Shown: positions 1 to 5,086 of the stretch, one piece after another
Layout of the letters: the number at the start of each line of letters is the position of its first letter
How positions within the stretch are numbered: the stretch's first letter is position 1
Assembly: GCA_023398155.1 (NCBI GenBank)
Contig: JAEWSV010000520.1
Coordinates: 1 to 5,086, forward strand
Source of the DNA: Spirochaetota bacterium
Lineage (GTDB): Bacteria; Spirochaetota; Spirochaetia; Treponematales; Breznakiellaceae
Length of the DNA: 5,086 bases
Reading direction: 5' to 3'
Notes under the pieces: generated by a model
Databases searched by the model: none
Told to the model about the DNA's origin: nothing
The model's input: the letters and a program-made list of their open reading frames with translations, nothing else
Translations under genes and position numbers: made by a program

Positions 1-11
1 ATCTTAGGTCA

Positions 12-1145
12 TCACTTCCCGGCCGTCTCCCGAATGATCTTGAATGTGCGCTCCGCGCAGCGGTCCCAGGAAAAAGCCTGTGCCCGTTCGAGTCCCCGGC
101 GGCGGCATTCCGTATACGTCTCCCGATCGGTGGTCAGCGTCACCATTCGGTCGGCCATGTCCTCGCTGTCGTCCGGATCGAAGTAGAGGGCCGCCTGATC
201 GGCCGTTCCCGGCAGGGAAGCGGCGCGCGCGCAGGCTACGGGAACGCCGGAAGCCATCGCCTCGAGCACGGGCATACCGAAGCCCTCGTACCGCGAGGGG
301 ACCACGACGAGGTCCGCGCCCGCGTACAGCTCGGGGAGGCTCTTGAGGGGAAAGTGGCCGGTAAAAAAAATATCCGAGCGATACGGGGAGCGGGACGCGA
401 GACGCTTCACCTTCTCCGATCCGCGGCGGTCCGCCCCCGCGAGCACGAGGCGATGCGGGTACTTCGTCCGCTCCTTGAAGATGCGGAACGCCTCGATGAG
501 GCCTTCATGGTTTTTCACCGGATGGTCGATACGCGAAGCGTACAGGATGTACGGACGGCGGAAACTGAAGGGCTGGATGAGCACCACGCTTTCTTCGTTC
601 CGCGGCCGCGGGTGGAAAGCGGATAGGTCGACGCCGTCGGGAACCACCTCGATCCTGGACTCGGGAAGCTTCACCACTTCCACCAGCTCCTGTTTTACCC
701 ATTCGCTCACCGCGATGACCCGGTCCAGGCTCCGAAGGGAGTCGGGCAATAGCATGTGCAGCAAGGCGCCGATATGTTCCCGATTCCGACGCGGGCCCCG
801 ATAGACCGAAAGATCATGGACCGTCCCGACCGTAGGGCAGGAAGAACGATGCGGGAGGCGCCGGTTGGCCGCAGGAAAGAAGCAGGTCCCGTAATTCCGT
901 TCCTTAGCGAAGTCGGGATACCGGAACAGGTGCCAAACCGAATTCGCGAAAGCGCCGGTGCGATCCCCGAGAGAAACGAAATCCACGTCTTCCGCCGCCT
1001 CGCTGAACGCGTAGCGGTCGAACTCCCATCCGAACAGTTCGAAGTGGGCTTCGGAACGCGGAATTCGCTTTAGGAGCTGGAGCAGGTATACGCCGATGCC
1101 CGACTTGCCGCCGTCGCAGGCGAAGGTGTCGATACCGATCTTCAT
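12..1145 (-). CDS. GT4-family glycosyltransferase (glycosyltransferase group 1)
   Basis: A 377-residue retaining, GT-B fold glycosyltransferase, expected to be cytosolic or membrane-peripheral and to move a sugar from an activated nucleotide donor to a cell-surface glycan or lipid acceptor. No signal peptide or transmembrane segment is seen. The N-terminal half opens MKIGIDTFACDGGKSGIGVY, the glycine-rich acceptor-side loop typical of mannosyltransferase-like GT4 enzymes, with GTVHDLSVY near 107-115. The C-terminal donor domain shows VVPDGVD (167-173), SRIDHPVKN with R205 and K211 as likely phosphate contacts, and EGFGMPVLEAMASGVPV (287-303), giving the E-x7-E pair E287/E295. The length is normal for the family. 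The frame stays open 25 codons upstream to a TTG at 1220, but the family-typical start is MKIGID at the ATG at 1145. A GGGAG lies very close to that ATG and a weak AAGGGGG further up. Donor, acceptor and pathway cannot be told from the sequence. It is divergent from the nrd operon and probably functionally unrelated. Confidence 0.93.
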   Translation of the reverse strand: MKIGIDTFACDGGKSGIGVYLLQLLKRIPRSEAHFELFGWEFDRYAFSEAAEDVDFVSLGDRTGAFANSVWHLFRYPDFAKERNYGTCFFPAANRRLPHRSSCPTVGTVHDLSVYRGPRRNREHIGALLHMLLPDSLRSLDRVIAVSEWVKQELVEVVKLPESRIEVVPDGVDLSAFHPRPRNEESVVLIQPFSFRRPYILYASRIDHPVKNHEGLIEAFRIFKERTKYPHRLVLAGADRRGSEKVKRLASRSPYRSDIFFTGHFPLKSLPELYAGADLVVVPSRYEGFGMPVLEAMASGVPVACARAASLPGTADQAALYFDPDDSEDMADRMVTLTTDRETYTECRRRGLERAQAFSWDRCAERTFKIIRETAGK

Positions 1146-1270
1146 CGCTCGCTCCCGTACGCCCCCTTCCGCGGGCGGCGCTATGGCAATCAGAATAGCA
1201 GGCCTCCGGAGAAACGGCAATCGCCGAGGCCGCCGGATGCCGATTTTCCTTTATAAATTAACAATACAAC
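1146..1270 (-). promoter_or_regulatory. leader and possible promoter region of the glycosyltransferase gene
   Basis: This is the glycosyltransferase-side half of the divergent intergenic region. The only AT-rich stretch (about 1243-1270) contains TATAAA on the minus strand (1255 to 1250), a plausible -10. No good -35 sits 16-18 bp upstream of it; the nearest candidate, TTGGGT (1281 to 1276), is 20 bp away. If used, the leader would be about 100 nt. A GGCCTC/GAGGCC inverted repeat (1201-1206 and 1226-1231) lies in this leader and has no U-tract, so it does not look like a terminator. The promoter assignment is weak. Confidence 0.25.
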
Positions 1271-1299
1271 TTGTGACCCAATGGCTAGCGTGTTATACT
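1271..1299 (+). promoter_or_regulatory. predicted sigma70-type promoter of the nrdR-nrdD operon
   Basis: TTGTGA at 1271-1276 (4 of 6 matches to TTGACA) and TATACT at 1294-1299 (5 of 6 matches to TATAAT) are separated by exactly 17 bp. A TG one base before the hexamer (1291-1292) makes this an extended -10. Transcription would start near 1306, giving a leader of about 100 nt before nrdR. It is the best promoter-like match I found upstream of the operon, and it reads in the right direction. Confidence 0.6.
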
Positions 1300-1318
1300 T
1301 CTCCGGGTATTCGATGAT

Positions 1319-1332
1319 CCCCATATATGGGG
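1319..1332. promoter_or_regulatory. perfect 14-bp palindrome CCCCATATATGGGG, candidate operator
   Basis: This perfect inverted repeat lies about 13-26 bp downstream of the predicted transcription start, a good place for a repressor to block initiation or elongation. Its ATATAT core is shared with the known NrdR-box consensus (roughly ACACwATATATwGTGT, from memory), but the GC-rich arms differ. NrdR boxes normally come as tandem pairs about three helical turns apart, and I found no convincing partner at that distance on either side. NrdR autoregulation is therefore only a reasonable hypothesis. An unrelated regulator is possible. Confidence 0.45.
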
Positions 1333-1339
1333 CACCACC

Positions 1340-1356
1340 TGTGGACATGTGGATAA
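1340..1356 (-). promoter_or_regulatory. DnaA box (exact consensus) with an adjacent degenerate copy
   Basis: The plus strand reads TGTGGATAA at 1348-1356, the exact complement of the DnaA box TTATCCACA. Directly before it, TGTGGACAT at 1340-1348 is a second copy with two mismatches, so TGTGGACA and TGTGGATA form an 8-bp direct repeat. The pair sits in the nrdR leader about 35-50 bp after the predicted start. DnaA control of ribonucleotide reductase genes is known for E. coli nrdAB, so a link between replication initiation and dNTP supply is plausible here. An isolated 9-mer could also be chance, and no other origin features are present. Confidence 0.45.
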
Positions 1357-1390
1357 GTTCCCAACTAATGCGACGGAATAGAGTTAGGCC

Positions 1391-1395
1391 GGAGG
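1391..1395 (+). promoter_or_regulatory. ribosome binding site of nrdR
   Basis: GGAGG lies 9 nt before the GTG at 1405. It fixes the GTG as the start, which is also where the NrdR zinc ribbon (MRCPHCG) begins. Confidence 0.85.
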
Positions 1396-1404
1396 AAAAA
1401 GTAC

Positions 1405-1866
1405 GTGCGGTGTCCGCATTGCGGCAACTTCGACGATAAAGTCATAGAATCCAGGACCCTCGCGAACGGCGAGTCCATCCGGCGGCGACGCGAGTGCAAC
1501 GGATGCGGGTACCGCTTCACGAGTTACGAGCGCATCGAGGACAAGCAATTCATGGTCATCAAGCGCGACGGCAGGCGCGAGCCGTTCGATCGGGAAAAAA
1601 TCGAACGTGGCGTCCAGCGCGCTTTAGAGAAGCGGCCCGTCTCCCAGATGAGCATCGAGAACATCGTTAACGAGATAGAAGACGCCGCGGTCATGAAAGG
1701 AAAGGCGAACCACGAGGTGGCATCCAGCTCGATCGGAGAGCTCGTGCTCGAGAAACTCGGGGCTATCGATAAGGTCGCCTATATCCGCTTCGCGTCGGTG
1801 TATAGGCACTTCGAAGATATGGAAGAATTCGTGAGGGAAATACAGAAGTTGGGAGGAAACGCGTGA
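1405..1866 (+). CDS. nrdR: transcriptional repressor NrdR
   Basis: A 153-residue, full-length NrdR, the nucleotide-sensing repressor of ribonucleotide reductase genes in bacteria. An N-terminal zinc ribbon is formed by C3, C6, C31 and C34 (MRCPHCG and CNGCGYRF), with the arginine-rich RRRRE (26-30) between the two cysteine pairs as in all NrdRs; this part binds DNA. An ATP-cone follows from about 49 to 139 (MVIKRDGRREPFDREKI through KVAYIRFASVYRHF) and binds ATP or dATP to set oligomeric state and DNA affinity. Translation starts at GTG with a strong GGAGG. The gene overlaps nrdD by 4 bp (GTGA), so the repressor is made with the reductase it presumably controls. The nearby palindrome at 1319-1332 could be its own operator. 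I see no odd residues. The assignment is secure. Confidence 0.98.
   Translation: MRCPHCGNFDDKVIESRTLANGESIRRRRECNGCGYRFTSYERIEDKQFMVIKRDGRREPFDREKIERGVQRALEKRPVSQMSIENIVNEIEDAAVMKGKANHEVASSSIGELVLEKLGAIDKVAYIRFASVYRHFEDMEEFVREIQKLGGNA
1851..1856 (+). promoter_or_regulatory. ribosome binding site of nrdD
   Basis: GGGAGG inside the 3' end of nrdR, 6 nt before the GTG at 1863, supports this start. The next in-frame start candidates that would begin nearer the ATP-cone (GTG codons about 31 codons in) have no such site. Confidence 0.8.
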
Positions 1867-3995
1867 GCCAGGATGTTTTCCCCGAATGGAAGGGCTTCCT
1901 CGCCGGCGGGTTGCGCGGCGAGACTACGGGAAAGGGGCCGCACGCGCTCAAGAACGTGGTGAAACGATCCGGGGAGATCGAACGCTACGACCGGACTAAG
2001 ATCGAGGCGGCCATCGCTAAAGCCTTCCTGGCTGCAGGTTTAAGCGAGGCGTCCGCGGACGGCAGGGGTAAGGCGGCGCACATCACCGACCTCGTGGAAG
2101 AACGCCTCGGCCTCCTCATGACGGGACGGCACCATCATTCGATCCCCGCGATCGAAGAGATCCAGGACATCGTCGAAACCGCCCTCGTGGACGCCAAGGA
2201 GACGCTCGTCGCCAAGACGTACATCCTCTATCGGGCTCGCCACGAGGCGATCCGCGACGCCAAGCGGCTCATGCTCGACATCGACGCCACCATGGATGGT
2301 TATCTCCGCCAATCCGACTGGCGCGTTAACGAGAACGCCAACGTCAACTTTTCCCTCGGCGGCCTCATCCTACACAACGCCGGTACCGTGACCGCTAACT
2401 ATTGGCTCAAGAACATCTATCCCGAGGAGATCGCGGAAGCGCACCGGAACGCGGACTTCCATATCCACGACCTGTCCATGTTCTCGGGTTATTGCGCGGG
2501 CTGGTCCCTCCGGCAGCTCATCGCCGAGGGCCTCGGCGGAGTACCCGACAAGATCACCTCCAAGCCGGCTAAGCACCTGTCGACGCTCATGCAGCAGGCG
2601 GTGAATTTCCTCGGCTGCTTGCAGAACGAATGGGCGGGAGCCCAGGCGTTCAGCTCCTTCGACACCTACACCGCCCCCTTCGTTAAAGAGGACGGCCTCT
2701 CGGACGCCGAACTAAAGCAGTGCCTCCAAAGCTTCGTCTTCGGCGTGAACACGCCGAGCCGCTGGGGATGCCAGGCGCCGTTCACGAACGTCACCTTCGA
2801 CTGGACCGTTCCCGCCGATCTCAAGGACAAGAAGGCCATCGTCGGCGGAAAGGAAATGGATTTCACCTACGGCGACTGCAAGGGCGAGATGGACCGGATC
2901 AATCGGGCCTTCATCGAGCTCATGCTGGAGGGCGACGCGGACGGAAGGGGTTTCCAGTATCCTATCCCCACCTACAACGTGACGAGGGATTTCGATTGGG
3001 ATACCGATAACGCGCGGCTCCTCTTCGAGATGACCTCTAAATACGGCACGCCGTATTTCCAGAACTTCGTGAATTCCGACATAGATCCCGGCGACGTCCG
3101 GTCCATGTGCTGCCGGCTCCAGCTCGACAAACGGGAACTCAGGAAGCGGGGCGGAGGCCTTTTCGGTTCCGACGAGTTGACCGGCTCGGTGGGAGTCGTG
3201 ACAATCAACCTACCGCGTATCGGCTACCTCGCGAAGGACGAAAAGGATTTCTACACGCGCCTCGGGAAGCTCATGGACCTGGCCAAGGAAAGCCTCGCGA
3301 TCAAGCGGAAAGTCGTCACCCGCCTCCTCGACGGCGGACTCTTTCCCTATACGAAGCGGTACCTCAAGAACCTCGACAGCCATTTCAACACGATCGGCCT
3401 CGTGGGCATGAACGAATGCCTGCTCAATTTCCTGGGGATGGACGCGACCATCGCGACGGAGCGGGGCCGGGATTTCGCGCTCAGGACCCTACAGTTCATG
3501 CGGAAGCGCCTCGCGGATTATCAGGAGGAGACGGGCGAACTCTTCAACCTGGAGGCGACGCCCGCGGAATCTACCTCCTACAGGCTCGCCAAGCACGACC
3601 GGAAGCGCTGGAAGGACATCATCACCGCGGGAACCGACGAACCTTACTACACCAATTCTACCCAGCTCCCGGTCATGCAGACCGAGGACATCTTCGACGC
3701 CCTCAACCTGCAGGAAGAGCTCCAGGCCGCTTACACCGGCGGCACGGTGTTCCACGGATTCCTCGGCGAGGCCATCGACGACTGGCGGGCTTGCAGGGAT
3801 CTCGTGAAGGCGATCGCGCATAACTACCGCGTTCCGTATTTCACCATTTCGCCGACCTTCTCCGTCTGCCCGGTCCATGGATACATAGCGGGAGAGCATT
3901 TCGATTGCCCGATCTGCAAGGCGGAGAAGGAAACCGCCCTGCGCGAACGCATCGCCGCGCTTGAAGAGGAAAAAGTGGCCGCCTTGGCCGTCTAA
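1863..3995 (+). CDS. nrdD: anaerobic ribonucleoside-triphosphate reductase large chain, lacking its glycyl-radical C-terminus
   Basis: A 710-residue class III ribonucleotide reductase, which reduces NTPs to dNTPs anaerobically in the cytosol. After a 29-residue leader with no recognisable match, an ATP-cone spans about 30-135 (VVKRSGEIERYD). The catalytic barrel follows: HIHDLSMFSGYC, with C211 the likely second active-site cysteine; WGCQAPFTN (C303); SMCCRL, where C417 aligns with the thiyl-radical cysteine of MGCRS in E. coli/T4-type enzymes, with an extra C416 beside it; GVVTINLPR (N449); and GLVGMNEC (E518). The MCCR form followed by RGGG-FG and LTGS recalls the Thermotoga-like subgroup. 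A C/H zinc knuckle follows (C669, H672, C682, C685). The protein then ends in a charged helix (686-710) without any RVxGY glycyl-radical motif, which canonical NrdDs carry here. That motif is in the next gene. The start overlaps nrdR by 4 bp. The family call is secure; the split architecture is read directly from the frames. Confidence 0.96.
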   Translation: MSQDVFPEWKGFLAGGLRGETTGKGPHALKNVVKRSGEIERYDRTKIEAAIAKAFLAAGLSEASADGRGKAAHITDLVEERLGLLMTGRHHHSIPAIEEIQDIVETALVDAKETLVAKTYILYRARHEAIRDAKRLMLDIDATMDGYLRQSDWRVNENANVNFSLGGLILHNAGTVTANYWLKNIYPEEIAEAHRNADFHIHDLSMFSGYCAGWSLRQLIAEGLGGVPDKITSKPAKHLSTLMQQAVNFLGCLQNEWAGAQAFSSFDTYTAPFVKEDGLSDAELKQCLQSFVFGVNTPSRWGCQAPFTNVTFDWTVPADLKDKKAIVGGKEMDFTYGDCKGEMDRINRAFIELMLEGDADGRGFQYPIPTYNVTRDFDWDTDNARLLFEMTSKYGTPYFQNFVNSDIDPGDVRSMCCRLQLDKRELRKRGGGLFGSDELTGSVGVVTINLPRIGYLAKDEKDFYTRLGKLMDLAKESLAIKRKVVTRLLDGGLFPYTKRYLKNLDSHFNTIGLVGMNECLLNFLGMDATIATERGRDFALRTLQFMRKRLADYQEETGELFNLEATPAESTSYRLAKHDRKRWKDIITAGTDEPYYTNSTQLPVMQTEDIFDALNLQEELQAAYTGGTVFHGFLGEAIDDWRACRDLVKAIAHNYRVPYFTISPTFSVCPVHGYIAGEHFDCPICKAEKETALRERIAALEEEKVAALAV

Positions 3996-3999
3996 GGAG
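3996..3999 (+). promoter_or_regulatory. ribosome binding site of the glycyl-radical gene, overlapping the nrdD stop region
   Basis: TAAGGAG places the nrdD stop codon (3993-3995) directly against GGAG, 6 nt before the ATG at 4006. Ribosomes finishing nrdD stop on top of this site, which favours coupled re-initiation. It also decides the start: the frame is open further up to a TTG at 3961, but that one lies inside nrdD and lacks a comparable site. Confidence 0.8.
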
Positions 4000-4005
4000 C
4001 ATGGC

Positions 4006-4482
4006 ATGAGAACCCTTGAGGAAATCGAGAAGGACTTGGCGGCGGCCAAACAGGAACTCGCGGGGGCGAAGGGGACGCCCACCGAGGTCTATAGCCGCAT
4101 CGTCGGGTACTACCGCTCCGTGAAGAATTGGAACCGCGGGAAGCGTGAGGAGTTCGGCGAACGGAAACTTTTCACGGTTCCCGCGGTGGGGGCCGCGGTA
4201 CGGAAAACGGGCGCGGGGAACCACGTCCTGCTCTTCGTCCGCGCCTCCTGCCCCGCCTGCCCGCAGGCCAAGGACGCGGCCTCCAAGCTAGGGCTTCCGG
4301 TGGAGTACGTGGACGCGGACGCCGAAACGGGACTAGAGGCCGCGGAGCGGCTCCAGGTCCTCTCCACGCCCACCGCTATCCTGTTCTCCGCCGACGGGCG
4401 GGAGATCGGGCGAGCCCGGGACGCGAAAGCCATTTCGGCGTTCGCCGCGCCTGCGTCGGCTGAGTCTTTGGCCGCGATGTAG
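4006..4482 (+). CDS. stand-alone class III RNR glycyl-radical segment fused to a thioredoxin/glutaredoxin-like domain
   Basis: A 158-residue protein in three parts. Residues 1-22 form a charged helix with an a/d heptad pattern (L4, I7, L11, A14, L18). Residues 25-57 (TEVYSRIVGYYRSVKNWN and then GKREEF) match the C-terminal glycyl-radical loop of NrdD; G34 in RIVGYYR is the predicted radical site. Residues 72-140 look like a thioredoxin/glutaredoxin fold: strand HVLLFVRA, active site CPAC (82-85), strand VEYVDAD, then STPTAILF with P122 as the likely cis-proline, and a final strand ahead of GREIG. NrdD upstream lacks exactly the radical piece, and NrdG, which installs such radicals, is downstream, so I infer that this is the radical-bearing subunit of a split reductase with a built-in reductant. 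The fused redoxin fits NrdD types that use redoxin rather than formate. It lies in a different frame from nrdD and has its own ribosome site and ATG. Similarity to GrcA/YfiD, the spare radical domain for pyruvate formate-lyase, is in concept only. Confidence 0.9.
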   Translation: MRTLEEIEKDLAAAKQELAGAKGTPTEVYSRIVGYYRSVKNWNRGKREEFGERKLFTVPAVGAAVRKTGAGNHVLLFVRASCPACPQAKDAASKLGLPVEYVDADAETGLEAAERLQVLSTPTAILFSADGREIGRARDAKAISAFAAPASAESLAAM

Positions 4483-4485
4483 GCG

Positions 4486-5086
4486 GTGCGCCTCCGCGTC
4501 GGCCTCAGGAAGACGAGCCTCGTCGACTACCCGGGTCGATTAGCGGCGACGCTCTTCTTCCCCGGATGCAACCTGCGGTGCCCGTGGTGCCACAATCCCG
4601 AACTCGTGCGGCCTATAGACCGGAGTCCGGGAGAGGATGGGCTCGTGGACCTCGACACCGCGATTTCCCTCGTGGAAGGACGGCGGGCGCTACTCGGCGG
4701 CGTCGTCATCACCGGGGGGGAACCCACGCTGCGCGAAGAGTTGCCGGAAATCGTCTCCCGCTTCAAGGCGATGCTCATTCCGGTGAAACTCGATACCAAC
4801 GGGACCCGGCCGGAGGCTCTCGAATTCCTCATCGCCGACGCATCGACTCGGCCTGACTACATAGCCATGGATCTCAAGCTCGCGCCGGAACGGTATGCCG
4901 CGTTGGCCGCGCCGCGAATCCATTCCGAATCGCGCGAAGGTTCGTCCGAGGCGGCGGCGATCGCGGGTCTCCCCTCCGAAGCCGTGGCTCGGTCCGCGGC
5001 CATCCTGGCCGCCTCGCGCATCGCGCACGAATTCCGCAGCCTCGCGCTCGGGAGCGATTGGTTCACGGAGACCGACATCGCCGCCC
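4486..5086 (+). CDS. nrdG: anaerobic RNR-activating protein NrdG, radical SAM (3' end cut by the window)
   Basis: The first 200 residues of a radical SAM activase that uses a 4Fe-4S cluster and S-adenosylmethionine to abstract hydrogen from the reductase glycine. It opens MRLRVGLRKTSLVDYPGR, the usual NrdG/PflA-like start. The cluster motif C-x3-C-x2-C follows at C28, C32 and C35 (PGCNLRCPWCHNPEL), then the SAM-binding ITGGEPTL (76-82) and KLDTNGTRP (101-109). The frame is open to the window edge with no stop; I estimate some tens of residues are missing. The start is the GTG at 4486, 3 nt after the TAG of the preceding gene. There is no clear Shine-Dalgarno, so translation is probably coupled to that gene. 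It is also in the same frame as that gene, separated only by TAG GCG. The predicted target is G34 of the preceding gene's product rather than NrdD itself. Confidence 0.95.
   Translation, partial: MRLRVGLRKTSLVDYPGRLAATLFFPGCNLRCPWCHNPELVRPIDRSPGEDGLVDLDTAISLVEGRRALLGGVVITGGEPTLREELPEIVSRFKAMLIPVKLDTNGTRPEALEFLIADASTRPDYIAMDLKLAPERYAALAAPRIHSESREGSSEAAAIAGLPSEAVARSAAILAASRIAHEFRSLALGSDWFTETDIAA

Noticed and set aside
343..804. 153-codon open frame on the plus strand within the glycosyltransferase
   Set aside because: Antisense to a clear GT4 gene, with arginine- and serine-rich low-complexity content.
1201..1231. GGCCTC...GAGGCC inverted repeat in the intergenic region as a terminator
   Set aside because: It has a 19-nt spacer, only two extra pairs past a bulge, and no adjacent T-tract. 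It lies in the leader of the glycosyltransferase rather than after any gene.
1261..1276. Second NrdR box at ACAATACAACTTGTGA
   Set aside because: About 11 of 16 positions match the remembered consensus, but the core is wrong and the centre is 57 bp from the 1319-1332 palindrome, not the roughly 31-32 bp expected of tandem boxes. It also overlaps the -35 hexamer.
3107..3823. 238-codon open frame on the plus strand inside nrdD
   Set aside because: Rich in R, P, G and H with no motif, as expected of an off-frame reading of GC-rich coding DNA. nrdD in the other frame is unambiguous.
3961..4005. Programmed +1 frameshift or an assembly indel (near the AAAAA at 3970-3974) joining nrdD to the glycyl-radical frame
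   Set aside because: The second frame has its own well-spaced GGAG and ATG, and the part before the ATG (KRKKWPPWPSKEHG) does not look like protein. Helices end one chain and begin the next. No classic slippery site plus stop signal for +1 shifting is evident. It remains worth confirming with reads.
3489..4082. 197-codon open frame on the minus strand
   Set aside because: It lies antisense to nrdD and the start of the radical-subunit gene, and its translation shows no family motif.
4714..4720. G7 run as a phase-variable tract in nrdG
   Set aside because: It encodes the essential GGE of the SAM-binding GGEP motif (codons GGG GGG GAA), and its length is unremarkable for GC-rich DNA.

Overview
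The window is GC-rich bacterial chromosome. It holds one gene reading leftward (a GT4-type glycosyltransferase) and, across a divergent intergenic region of about 260 bp, a tightly packed rightward operon for anaerobic deoxyribonucleotide synthesis: nrdR, a class III ribonucleotide reductase large chain (nrdD), a small gene carrying the glycyl-radical segment, and nrdG, which runs off the right edge. The NrdR and NrdD sequences look spirochaete-like to me (Treponema/Spirochaeta group). That is recall of family resemblance, not a search, so the lineage is tentative. An oxygen-sensitive glycyl-radical RNR implies anaerobic or facultative growth.

Layout: 12-1145 (-) glycosyltransferase; 1146-1404 shared regulatory region with an extended -10 promoter, a perfect 14-bp palindrome and a consensus DnaA box; 1405-1866 (+) nrdR; 1863-3995 (+) nrdD; 4006-4482 (+) glycyl-radical/thioredoxin-like fusion; 4486-5086 (+) nrdG, 3'-truncated. 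The four operon genes are joined by a 4-bp overlap, a 10-bp gap and a 3-bp gap, so they are very probably co-transcribed and translationally coupled.

The main point of interest is that the class III reductase appears to be split. The 710-residue NrdD ends just after its zinc knuckle and has no RVxGY-type glycyl-radical motif. That motif (RIVGYYR) and its usual downstream sequence are encoded by the next gene, which has its own Shine-Dalgarno and ATG. There the radical segment is fused to a C-terminal thioredoxin/glutaredoxin-like domain with a CPAC active site. A heptad-patterned helix ends NrdD and another begins the radical protein, exactly at the break, suggesting that the chains dock through a coiled coil. 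The working model is that NrdG places the radical on Gly34 of the small protein, the small protein docks into the NrdD barrel to make the thiyl radical, and the attached redoxin re-reduces the active-site disulfide. NrdR would repress the operon when (d)ATP is plentiful.

The glycosyltransferase is probably unrelated in function and belongs to a leftward unit continuing off the left edge.
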